Positions 1-5,861 of a DNA stretch of 5,861 nt are shown in pieces. The stretch is from assembly GCA_028709565.1 (NCBI GenBank), contig JAQVWU010000202.1, positions 1 through 5,861 on the forward strand. Reading direction: 5' to 3'. Both the position numbers and the translations under genes were made by a program. A model generated the notes under the pieces. That model was not told the origin of the DNA, did not search any database, and saw nothing but the letters and a program-made list of their open reading frames with translations. Origin of the DNA: Eubacteriales bacterium (GTDB lineage: Bacteria > Bacillota > Clostridia > Oscillospirales > CAG-272). The first letter of the stretch is position 1. Every line of letters starts with the position of its first letter.

Positions 1-6
1 ATCTAA

Positions 7-1116
7 TCCGTTTCGGCGGAATATGATATCGTAGCCAACTGGGTATTGGGTCTTGCCGCGAGTTCAATAAATGGATACCTTTATAATTTAAAGAATAATC
101 AATATCTCAATCTGGAGAAAACATACTGGTCGCAGGGTATAAACGAAGCGTTATCGGTCGGCAACGGTCAATACATATGCACAGGACCGATGTCTCCGGG
201 ATATTACCGTTATATGTTTGTAACCATGTTCAACAAAAATCTGTTTGACGATTATGGTGTTGAATATCCGTATGATTATGTCAGAAACGGCAAATGGACT
301 CTGGATTATCAAAACACCATAGCGGCGCAGTGTTATGCCGACCTCAACGGAGACAGTCTCAGGGACGCCGGCGACAGATACGGCTTTTATACCCTGACCG
401 GTACAAATACCAGTCTCAATGACGGTTTTTGGGCGTCTTGTAACCTGCGCACAACGCAAAAATCGGAAGATAACTTCTATGAATACAATATTGACGTGGA
501 TAACTTCGTCACGTCCATAGAAAAAATCCTTTCTCTGTTTATCTCCGGCGGTGTTTATACCGAACCTGTCGGAAAATTAAACGACGGAGATGTCTACAAA
601 AAGTTCACCGAAAGCGAAGCCGCGATGATTAATATGCGTTTATACAACGTTGAGACACCGCTCTTTCGCAACATGAATGATTCGTACGGCATATTGCCAA
701 TGCCAAAACGCGATGAAAATCAAACTGAATATTATACCTTGTGCCAGGACCAGTTTATAGTATACGCCGTTCCGATAACAGTATCGGACGATGATTTCCA
801 GACGATGGGCGCTTTTCTGGAAGCCTTCGCGTCGGAGAGTTATAAGACCGTCACTCCGGCATATTATGAGGTCGCACTCACTACAAAATTCGTAACCGAT
901 GACGATTCGGTGGAAATGCTCGACCTGGTATCAAACAGCGTTTACATAGATCCGGCGGTATGCTACAGCGTCTTCACAATAACGGTAACGGGGACCTTAC
1001 GGGAAATGCTCGCAAAAAGTAATAACGCCATTGCCTCGACCCTTGAAAAGCAGAATGTAGTCATGGTTAAAAAAATCGACACCCTGAACTCCTCTTTTTC
1101 CGAACTGCAGAAATAA
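7..1116 (+). CDS. Solute-binding lipoprotein of a sugar ABC importer, N-terminus missing, probably disrupted
   Basis: This is the C-terminal part of an extracellular solute-binding protein, the subunit that captures a sugar outside the membrane for an ABC importer. It aligns along its whole length with the gene at 1255-2739: SINGYLYNL matches SISGYFYEL, MFNKNLFDDY matches FFNRDMADDY, and YGILPMPKRDENQ matches YGIIPLPKYDYGQ. About 345-350 residues follow the first shared block in both, so the C-terminus is complete (TAA at 1114-1116). By that alignment roughly 128 N-terminal residues, including the lipoprotein signal, lie left of the window. An EF-hand-like loop (D-L-N-G-D, last Asp 12 residues on) sits at 340-375. 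Oddity: frame 1 has TAA at 4-6, yet the residues right after it (SAEYDIV) still fit the family, so the frame is broken at or near there. The only nominal start is TTG at 46, inside a conserved region, without a ribosome binding site or signal peptide. The family is fairly sure; whether a functional protein is made is doubtful. Confidence 0.75.
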   Translation, partial: SVSAEYDIVANWVLGLAASSINGYLYNLKNNQYLNLEKTYWSQGINEALSVGNGQYICTGPMSPGYYRYMFVTMFNKNLFDDYGVEYPYDYVRNGKWTLDYQNTIAAQCYADLNGDSLRDAGDRYGFYTLTGTNTSLNDGFWASCNLRTTQKSEDNFYEYNIDVDNFVTSIEKILSLFISGGVYTEPVGKLNDGDVYKKFTESEAAMINMRLYNVETPLFRNMNDSYGILPMPKRDENQTEYYTLCQDQFIVYAVPITVSDDDFQTMGAFLEAFASESYKTVTPAYYEVALTTKFVTDDDSVEMLDLVSNSVYIDPAVCYSVFTITVTGTLREMLAKSNNAIASTLEKQNVVMVKKIDTLNSSFSELQK

Positions 1117-1145
1117 TTGCGCAGCCAATCTAACACCTATATAAC
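1117..1145 (+). promoter_or_regulatory. Possible sigma-A promoter for gene 2 and the downstream operon
   Basis: A TTGCGC box (1117-1122, three of six matches to TTGACA) lies 17 bases before TATAAC (1140-1145, five of six matches to TATAAT). It follows directly on the stop codon of gene 1, in the only intergenic stretch longer than 30 bases. Initiation near 1152 would leave a leader of about 100 bases before the ribosome binding site at 1238. A further -10-like TATAAA at 1151-1156 has no good -35 partner. In A+T-rich DNA such matches arise by chance, so confidence is low. Confidence 0.27.
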
Positions 1146-1237
1146 CATATTATAAATAATGGCTGTTGTCAAGTTTTTCCGGTTTTCAGCGAGTAACAAC
1201 AACACATACTTGCAGGAACAAAATCGTTTTTGGAATC

Positions 1238-1243
1238 GGAGGT
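1238..1243 (+). promoter_or_regulatory. Strong ribosome binding site that decides the start of gene 2
   Basis: GGAGGT is a near-perfect anti-16S match. It lies 5 bases before ATA at 1249 and 11 bases before TTG at 1255. The in-frame ATG at 1159 has no purine-rich sequence before it and would add a 30-odd residue tail upstream of a lipoprotein signal. This site therefore places the true start at 1249 or 1255. Confidence 0.75.
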
Positions 1244-1254
1244 GCGCAATAAAA

Positions 1255-2739
1255 TTGCTTAGATGTATTTTAACCGAGGTATTTCTATTGTTGACAATGG
1301 CGGTGCTGATTGCGGTGTCCGGATGTTCCGGCGAGAGCGAATCAAACGGCACGCTAAGCGCGGCGCAAATAACGGACGCTGACGCGTTAATGTCCGTGGA
1401 ACGATTATATCCCGACCTGCCGGAAGAGAATTTTGACGGATCTGAGTTTCGGCTTATGCAGTGGTTTCGCGGTGAAAACCATATACACAATTATTTCGAA
1501 TACTATACGGAATCGGAAGACGGAGAAGTGTTGAACGACACCGTTTATGCGCGCAATCGTACAATCGAGGAAAAATACAATATTATAATAACGGCCGAAG
1601 GGGCTGAGGATCCTTCAAAAACATGCATAACCCTGATAAATGCCGGGGATTTCCGATATCATTTTTGCGCCGATATACCCCAGCGGCTGGCCGTAAATTC
1701 GATCAGCGGTTACTTTTATGAACTCAATTCCGTGCCGTATCTGGATATATCGATGCCGTGGCGGAACGGCCGCGCGCAGAAGGGATTTTCCGTCGGCGGA
1801 AAACTGTATATCATAACCGGCGATTATGTACTGTATGAAAAACAGCGTGTATTCGCAATGTTCTTTAATCGCGATATGGCTGATGATTATAATCTGCCGG
1901 ACCTCTACCGGACTTCAGCCGACGGAAATTGGATCGTCGAGCTTTTAAACGACTATACCGCGCTCACCTCCTCTGACTTAAACGGTGACGGCAATATGGT
2001 TCACTCGGACGACCGATTCGGTGTGCTTTCCGGTTCGTATACGTACATTTCGGCGCTGTTGTTTGGCATGGGAAATACAATGTCCGCAAAGGACGAAGAG
2101 GATATGCCGGTTCTTTCTCTGAACAATGAAAGGCTGATTGAATCGATTGACAATATAAGCGATATTATTTTCGGTAAAAATATAGCATGGGGAGAGATTG
2201 TGACCGACAACTGGTCATCGGCTCACTCGCCTCAGTTTATGTTCGAAGAAGGACGGGCCATGTTCTATTATGAGGTGATCCAGGTAGCACGAATGCTCGA
2301 TACGGATATTGCTTATGGTATCATTCCTTTGCCGAAATACGATTACGGGCAGGATGATTACCTTACAACCATACAATACGGCAATTCGGGCGCAATTTCA
2401 ATACCGGTAAACAATCCCGAAATTGAGATGACCGGAATATTGCTTGAGGCTCTCGCTGCTGAATCAACATATACAACGCTGCCGGTATTCATTGAAGTTG
2501 TGTTGAAAACAAAAAAGGCTCCGGATGAACGGGCCCCGCTGATGCTTGATATTATTTACAAAGGCATTGTTTACGACATTGTCGAGGCATTCGACTTCGG
2601 CAAAGTAACTGCATTGCTTAATAAAGATCTCTATGACGCTAAAGCAAATAACTTTATGTCAGGTTATGCCGCCAGAGAGGAAGCCATTCAAAGCGCACTC
2701 GGCAAAACCATCGAGGCGTATCAAAATATAGGCAAATAA
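1255..2739 (+). CDS. Extracellular solute-binding lipoprotein (carbohydrate ABC importer, family 1-like)
   Basis: The product is a lipid-anchored substrate-binding protein on the outer face of the cytoplasmic membrane, expected to hand a sugar or oligosaccharide to an ABC permease. Counting from TTG 1255 it has 494 residues. A hydrophobic signal (about residues 5-20) ends in lipobox VSGC with the lipidated Cys at 24 (codon 1324-1326). The family block GEVLND..Y.RN..IEEKYN follows at about 90-109, an EF-hand-like loop DLNGDG with closing Asp at 241-252, YGIIPLPK at about 354-361, and LLEALAAES at about 396-404. The start is unusual: the site at 1238-1243 is ideally spaced for ATA at 1249, which would begin M-K-L-L-R, the usual charged head of a lipoprotein signal. 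TTG 1255 is the conventional alternative with only one Arg. ATG 1159 is unlikely. The stop is 16 bases before the hydrolase gene, implying co-transcription. The ligand cannot be read from sequence; an arabinose-containing oligosaccharide is a guess from the neighbour. Confidence 0.88.
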   Translation: MLRCILTEVFLLLTMAVLIAVSGCSGESESNGTLSAAQITDADALMSVERLYPDLPEENFDGSEFRLMQWFRGENHIHNYFEYYTESEDGEVLNDTVYARNRTIEEKYNIIITAEGAEDPSKTCITLINAGDFRYHFCADIPQRLAVNSISGYFYELNSVPYLDISMPWRNGRAQKGFSVGGKLYIITGDYVLYEKQRVFAMFFNRDMADDYNLPDLYRTSADGNWIVELLNDYTALTSSDLNGDGNMVHSDDRFGVLSGSYTYISALLFGMGNTMSAKDEEDMPVLSLNNERLIESIDNISDIIFGKNIAWGEIVTDNWSSAHSPQFMFEEGRAMFYYEVIQVARMLDTDIAYGIIPLPKYDYGQDDYLTTIQYGNSGAISIPVNNPEIEMTGILLEALAAESTYTTLPVFIEVVLKTKKAPDERAPLMLDIIYKGIVYDIVEAFDFGKVTALLNKDLYDAKANNFMSGYAAREEAIQSALGKTIEAYQNIGK

Positions 2740-2743
2740 GGGG
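2738..2743 (+). promoter_or_regulatory. Weak ribosome binding site of the hydrolase gene, overlapping the stop of gene 2
   Basis: AAGGGG overlaps the TAA of gene 2 (2737-2739) and lies 12 bases before ATG 2756, longer than ideal. An in-frame TGA at 2747-2749 rules out an earlier start. Overlap with the upstream stop suggests that ribosomes finishing gene 2 may help start gene 3 (translational coupling), which is inference. Confidence 0.4.
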
Positions 2744-2755
2744 TTGTGAAAACAT

Positions 2756-4717
2756 ATGAAAAACAATTATTCCGCTCTGCGGCAGCTGCCGCCGGGAGAT
2801 GTAAAGGCATCGGGCTGGCTGCTGGAGCAGTTGCTGCGTGTATGCGACGGGCTGGGAGGGCATCTGGATGAGCTGGAGCCTGATATGATCGGCACGCCGT
2901 ATACAACACACGAAACCCACCACGGCTGGGGGGCGGAGCGCCGCGCCGGCTGGGGAGCCGAGATATCCGGCAATTACTGGAACGGTCTTGTCCAACTCGC
3001 TTTCACCTCGGGAGATGAGGGGCTTATCAAAAAGGCGGACAAATGGGTGTGCGAGGTGATGGCAAACCGGCGTCCGGACGGTTATCTGGGTACCTATACC
3101 GACGGGGACAACATGTTTGACGACTACAACGCCTGGGGTACCAACTGCGGAATGACCGCGCTGCTGACATATGCCGAAGCCCGCGGGCGGGAGGACGTGT
3201 TTGACGCCGTCTATCGCTGTATGCTATGGTTTTGCGAAAACTGGGCCGGGGACAAAAAGACCCGTTATGTCGGCGTCTCCATCGCGGAATGCATGATGAA
3301 GTGTTATTTCCGCACCGGCGACGGCAGACTGATGGATTTTTGCAGGGATTATTTCGATTTTTTGTCCCGTAACGACCTCTTCGGCATATCCCTTGAGGCA
3401 ATGCTGGACCCGACCCTGCACTACAACAGCAACCACGGCGCGGGTTATGTCAACCATATCAGCCATCCTGCCCTGGTCTGGGCGGGATGCGGCGACGACA
3501 TTTATCTGCGGGCAGCCGTTAACGCCTATGAAAAGGTCAGGGCAAAGGCGACGCACGCCACCGGAGGTGTAACCTGCGAATCGGAATATCTCGTACCCGT
3601 CGGCTCCAACGTGGAGACCGAATACTGCGCCTTCACCATGTATAACAAATCACTGGCCGACCTCGCCTGTATTACGGGGGATGCGCGCTACGCCGACGAT
3701 ATGGAGCGGGTCGTATTCAACGGCGCCCAGGGAGCGCGTAAAAAGGACGAGCGGGCGATTGCATATCTCTCGTCCCCCAATCAGATCTTCGCAACCGACA
3801 ATTCATCATACGCCGACGGCATACATCAGGTTTACGCGCCCTGCGTACCGGTAGCCTGCTGTCCGGTGACATCGGTCCGGATCCTGCCGGAATTCGTGAG
3901 GAGTATCGCGTTGACCGACGGCGATTCCCTGTTCTATGCCGTATACGCGCCGTCAACCGTGCGTTTTAAGACGCTGACCGTCACCCTGGATACACTGTAC
4001 CCGTTTCGTGATACGCTGGACTTTAGTTTCGCCGCCGCTAAGCCGCTGGAATGCGCGATATATCTGCGGGTACCGGAGTGGTGTGAGGGCGCCGTGTTCG
4101 CGGTCAACGGTGTCCCGGTCGGCCTTGAGGCCCGGCCCGGAGAGTATGTGCCGATTCGCCGCCTGTGGAGTGACCGGGACCTGCTGACCGTGCGTTTTCC
4201 GATGAAGGTCCGCATAAAACACATAAACGACTCGGACCGCGCCAACAACCGGCCTATAGTCTTCGAATACGGTCCGCTGCTCTTTTCGCTGCCCATTCCC
4301 GAACACTGGGCTCCATATCCGGGCCGCCCGGCAACCCCGCTGCCCGAGGGCTGGCACTGGTATAACGTCACACCGGTCATACCCCCCTCGGGACTGGATG
4401 TATACGACGATATGGGGATGAGAAAGCATCTGATTTCCTGGAACGTGGCGGTGGATGAGCATATCAGCCCTGCCGACGTGACGGTCATTAGGGCGGAAAC
4501 ATCAGACGGCTATGTATGGGAGGAGCCCCTGATTAAGCTGAAGGTCCCGGCGTATAAGGCTCCGTATTCATATCCGCCGTATGCCTATAAGACCTTCGAA
4601 CCGTATACCGATAACGGCCGGGCATATGTCACCGACAAGCTCGAACTTGAGCTTGTCCCCTACGGCTGCACCGCGCTGAGAATAACCTATTTCCCGCGCG
4701 CCGATCTGGCGCATTAA
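2756..4717 (+). CDS. GH127-like (DUF1680) glycoside hydrolase, putative cytoplasmic beta-L-arabinofuranosidase
   Basis: This 653-residue protein has the full DUF1680 architecture: an N-terminal alpha/alpha-barrel (about 1-380) and C-terminal beta-sandwich modules (about 390-650; IYLRVPEW, VNGVPV, RRLW.DRD, VPYG.TALRITYFP). Characterised relatives such as bifidobacterial HypBA1 use a cysteine nucleophile with a zinc held by Glu and Cys residues. Here Glu289-Tyr-Cys291 matches the Glu338/Cys340 pair and Cys368-Cys369 matches Cys417/Cys418. Glu277, or less likely Glu275, is the candidate acid/base equivalent to Glu322. An oddity is that the usual CCPPN motif reads CCPVT, so the Asn is replaced by Thr372. 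GWGAE is duplicated at 57-61 and 65-69. No signal peptide or membrane segment is present, so it should act in the cytoplasm on imported oligosaccharide. ATG 2756 is the only possible start because TGA precedes it in frame. It sits between two binding-lipoprotein genes, with gaps of 16 and 24 bases. The fold is secure. The family includes several specificities, so arabinofuranosidase activity is only the leading guess. Confidence 0.9.
   Translation: MKNNYSALRQLPPGDVKASGWLLEQLLRVCDGLGGHLDELEPDMIGTPYTTHETHHGWGAERRAGWGAEISGNYWNGLVQLAFTSGDEGLIKKADKWVCEVMANRRPDGYLGTYTDGDNMFDDYNAWGTNCGMTALLTYAEARGREDVFDAVYRCMLWFCENWAGDKKTRYVGVSIAECMMKCYFRTGDGRLMDFCRDYFDFLSRNDLFGISLEAMLDPTLHYNSNHGAGYVNHISHPALVWAGCGDDIYLRAAVNAYEKVRAKATHATGGVTCESEYLVPVGSNVETEYCAFTMYNKSLADLACITGDARYADDMERVVFNGAQGARKKDERAIAYLSSPNQIFATDNSSYADGIHQVYAPCVPVACCPVTSVRILPEFVRSIALTDGDSLFYAVYAPSTVRFKTLTVTLDTLYPFRDTLDFSFAAAKPLECAIYLRVPEWCEGAVFAVNGVPVGLEARPGEYVPIRRLWSDRDLLTVRFPMKVRIKHINDSDRANNRPIVFEYGPLLFSLPIPEHWAPYPGRPATPLPEGWHWYNVTPVIPPSGLDVYDDMGMRKHLISWNVAVDEHISPADVTVIRAETSDGYVWEEPLIKLKVPAYKAPYSYPPYAYKTFEPYTDNGRAYVTDKLELELVPYGCTALRITYFPRADLAH
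4634..4657 (+). repeat. Perfect 9-bp inverted repeat inside the 3' end of the hydrolase gene
   Basis: GACAAGCTC (4634-4642) and GAGCTTGTC (4649-4657) are exact reverse complements around a 6-base loop (GAACTT). RNA of this region should form a stable hairpin 58 bases before the stop codon. It is followed by CCCC, not a T-run, so it is not an ordinary intrinsic terminator. It encodes part of the conserved C-terminal strand (DKLELELV), so coding constraint may partly explain it. A role in mRNA processing or in setting the level of gene 4 is possible but unproven. Confidence 0.6.
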
Positions 4718-4726
4718 AAACATAAA

Positions 4727-4732
4727 AAGGAG
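4727..4732 (+). promoter_or_regulatory. Ribosome binding site of gene 4, deciding between two ATGs
   Basis: AAGGAG lies 3 bases before ATG 4736 and 9 bases before ATG 4742. The two ATGs are in the same frame, two codons apart. The 3-base gap is too short for normal initiation, so 4742 is preferred. The site lies in the 24-base gap after the hydrolase stop, and no terminator intervenes. Confidence 0.7.
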
Positions 4733-4741
4733 TCAATGACG

Positions 4742-5861
4742 ATGTACAGTCCGTTTACAAGAGCCGCCGCTTTCCTTTTGATTCTGTGTCTTGCCATTGT
4801 TTTTGCCGCTTCCTGCGCCGATACCGCCGATTCCGCCGGCGCGCCCGGTTCGGATACGATATTCATCCCCGAAAACACCGAAACGGAGGAAATACTCGCT
4901 TACGATTATACCGGTGACGATTACGGCGGGTATGAATATCTGTTTCTCGGTCAGGACGCGTGCAACTGGGCAAACTGCATTGTCGTTCCCGAGGAGCTCA
5001 ACGGCGAACTGCTCAACGACGCCATGTATAACCGCAACAAGGCGGTCGAGGAGCGTTTAAATATCACCATTACCTTTGAGGGGGTCGCCAAGGAAGCCAT
5101 TTCCCCCGCCATGGCAAAAACGGTAACCTCCGGCGACGACGTGTATGACACCGTTTTCTTTCCCAATGACGAGCTGAGCGCCTCGCTGACCAAGGGCTAT
5201 TTTATCAACCTCGCCGAGCTTGAGCCCCTGCGCTTTGACCAACCCTGGTGGGACAGGATTGTCATAGATATGGGCACCATAAACGGCAGGCTGTTTTTCG
5301 CCTCAAGTGATATTTCCCTCTTCCCCTTCGAGGCGACATGGGTATTGTATTTCAATGAAACCATAATGAAAAATCTGAATCTGGATTTCCCGTATGAGGC
5401 GGTAAGACAGGGTAGGTGGACCATTGACCGTCTGGCCGAGTATGCCAGGGCGGCAGCCAATCTGAACGGAGACACCTCTTTTGCCTATAATAACGCCGCC
5501 AACGCGCAATACGGCGTAACCTCCCACAGCCAGTTTATCTCGGTGCTGCTCTGCGGCGCCCAGGAGCTGTTCATTTCGCTCAATGAGGACGGCCTGCCCT
5601 ATTTTTCGGGAGACAATGAGCGCTTTTATGCCATCGCCGAAAAGATAACCGGGCTGACCGGGACGGAGGGCCAGTATACCGACCGCGGCAACATGGTGCT
5701 CAACAACGCGGAAAACTCGCTGTCCACCGAATTCAAGAACAGCCGCTTTATGTTTATGTCCGAGACGCTTGGACATATATCCAACCTGCGCGACCTTGAA
5801 GATGAATTCGGAGTGGTACCCGCGCCGAAATTCGATGAGGAACAGCAGGGTTACAACAGCA
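4742..5861 (+). CDS. Extracellular solute-binding lipoprotein, third paralogue, C-terminus cut by window edge
   Basis: This open frame (373 codons, no stop before the edge) encodes another lipid-anchored substrate-binding protein of a sugar ABC importer. A hydrophobic signal at about 8-23 ends in AASC with the lipidated Cys at 25; Ala at -3 is a less usual but acceptable lipobox residue. The family block NGELLNDAMYNRN..VEERLNITIT is at about 87-111 and matches gene 2. It is followed by GDDVYD, YFNETIMKNL and FGVVPAPKFDEEQQGY near the edge. From gene 2, about 125 residues should remain, for a total near 495. The EF-hand-like loop of genes 1 and 2 is degenerate here (240-251: N-L-N-G-D with Asn at both ends). 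The start at 4742 is set by AAGGAG at 4727-4732; ATG 4736 is too close. It lies 24 bases after the hydrolase with no terminator, so it is likely co-transcribed. The ligand is unknown. A small 89-codon frame at 4791-5060 is only a shadow of this gene. Confidence 0.88.
   Translation, partial: MYSPFTRAAAFLLILCLAIVFAASCADTADSAGAPGSDTIFIPENTETEEILAYDYTGDDYGGYEYLFLGQDACNWANCIVVPEELNGELLNDAMYNRNKAVEERLNITITFEGVAKEAISPAMAKTVTSGDDVYDTVFFPNDELSASLTKGYFINLAELEPLRFDQPWWDRIVIDMGTINGRLFFASSDISLFPFEATWVLYFNETIMKNLNLDFPYEAVRQGRWTIDRLAEYARAAANLNGDTSFAYNNAANAQYGVTSHSQFISVLLCGAQELFISLNEDGLPYFSGDNERFYAIAEKITGLTGTEGQYTDRGNMVLNNAENSLSTEFKNSRFMFMSETLGHISNLRDLEDEFGVVPAPKFDEEQQGYNS

Noticed and set aside
1160..1177. 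TGGCTG arm followed by GTTTTT as an intrinsic terminator for gene 1
   Set aside because: The matching arm is 32 bases away with only six pairs, and the T-run is short and not adjacent to the stem.
1159..1254. ATG at 1159 as the start of gene 2
   Set aside because: No ribosome binding site precedes it, it would put about 30 residues before the lipoprotein signal, and a strong site at 1238-1243 points to 1249 or 1255.
2753..2758. NdeI site CATATG on the hydrolase start codon, and BamHI (3879-3884) next to EcoRI (3890-3895), as signs of a cloning construct
   Set aside because: The surrounding sequence is continuous natural coding DNA. The BamHI/EcoRI pair encodes the expected R-I-L-P-E-F of the family, and CATATG is a common chance context for an ATG.
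3934..4488. 184-codon minus-strand frame opposite the hydrolase, and the other minus-strand frames in the window
   Set aside because: They lie opposite strongly conserved coding sequence, have low-complexity Arg/Ser-rich or otherwise unrecognisable products, and show no ribosome binding context. They are shadows, favoured by G+C-rich codons.
4698..4712. GCGCC-GATCT-GGCGC hairpin at the end of the hydrolase gene as a terminator
   Set aside because: Only five base pairs, and followed by an A-rich stretch on the + strand, not a T-run. It precedes a close downstream gene with a good ribosome binding site.
4791..5060. 89-codon plus-strand frame rich in Pro, Arg and Ser
   Set aside because: It lies wholly inside gene 4 in another frame; the gene 4 frame has a lipoprotein signal and family motifs throughout.

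Overview
The window is about 5.9 kb of densely coding DNA with every gene on the + strand. It looks like part of a carbohydrate-uptake locus. Three genes encode members of one family of extracellular solute-binding lipoproteins, the sugar-catching subunits of ABC importers. The fourth encodes a cytoplasmic glycoside hydrolase of the GH127-like (DUF1680) family, whose best-known members are beta-L-arabinofuranosidases. The lipid-anchored binding proteins, strong GGAGG-type ribosome binding sites and the style of the binding proteins suggest an anaerobic Bacillota (Clostridia-type) bacterium, probably a polysaccharide degrader from gut, rumen or a digester. That placement is inference from protein style; no marker gene is present.

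Layout: (1) 1-1116 holds the C-terminal roughly 70% of a first binding protein. Its reading frame is interrupted by a TAA at 4-6, although the residues just after that stop still resemble the family, so the gene is probably broken as well as cut by the window edge. (2) 1117-1248 is the only real intergenic gap, with a possible promoter and a strong ribosome binding site. (3) 1255-2739 (or from an ATA at 1249) is a complete second binding protein with a lipoprotein signal. Its best-placed start codon is ATA, not ATG. (4) 2756-4717 is the complete 653-residue GH127-like hydrolase, 16 nt downstream of gene 2. (5) 4742-5861 is the first 373 residues of a third binding lipoprotein, running off the right edge 24 nt after the hydrolase.

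Working model: the lipid-anchored proteins capture an oligosaccharide outside the membrane, a permease pair encoded elsewhere imports it, and the hydrolase, which lacks a signal peptide, cleaves it in the cytoplasm. The short gaps make genes 2 to 4 a likely operon. No permease, ATPase or regulator lies in the window. The three binding proteins are well diverged paralogues, so they probably do not bind the same ligand equally. The two upstream copies show signs of decay or sequence error (an interrupted frame and an unusual start codon), and their DNA is visibly more A+T-rich than genes 3 and 4. I saw no RNA genes, CRISPR arrays, insertion sequences or convincing terminators.
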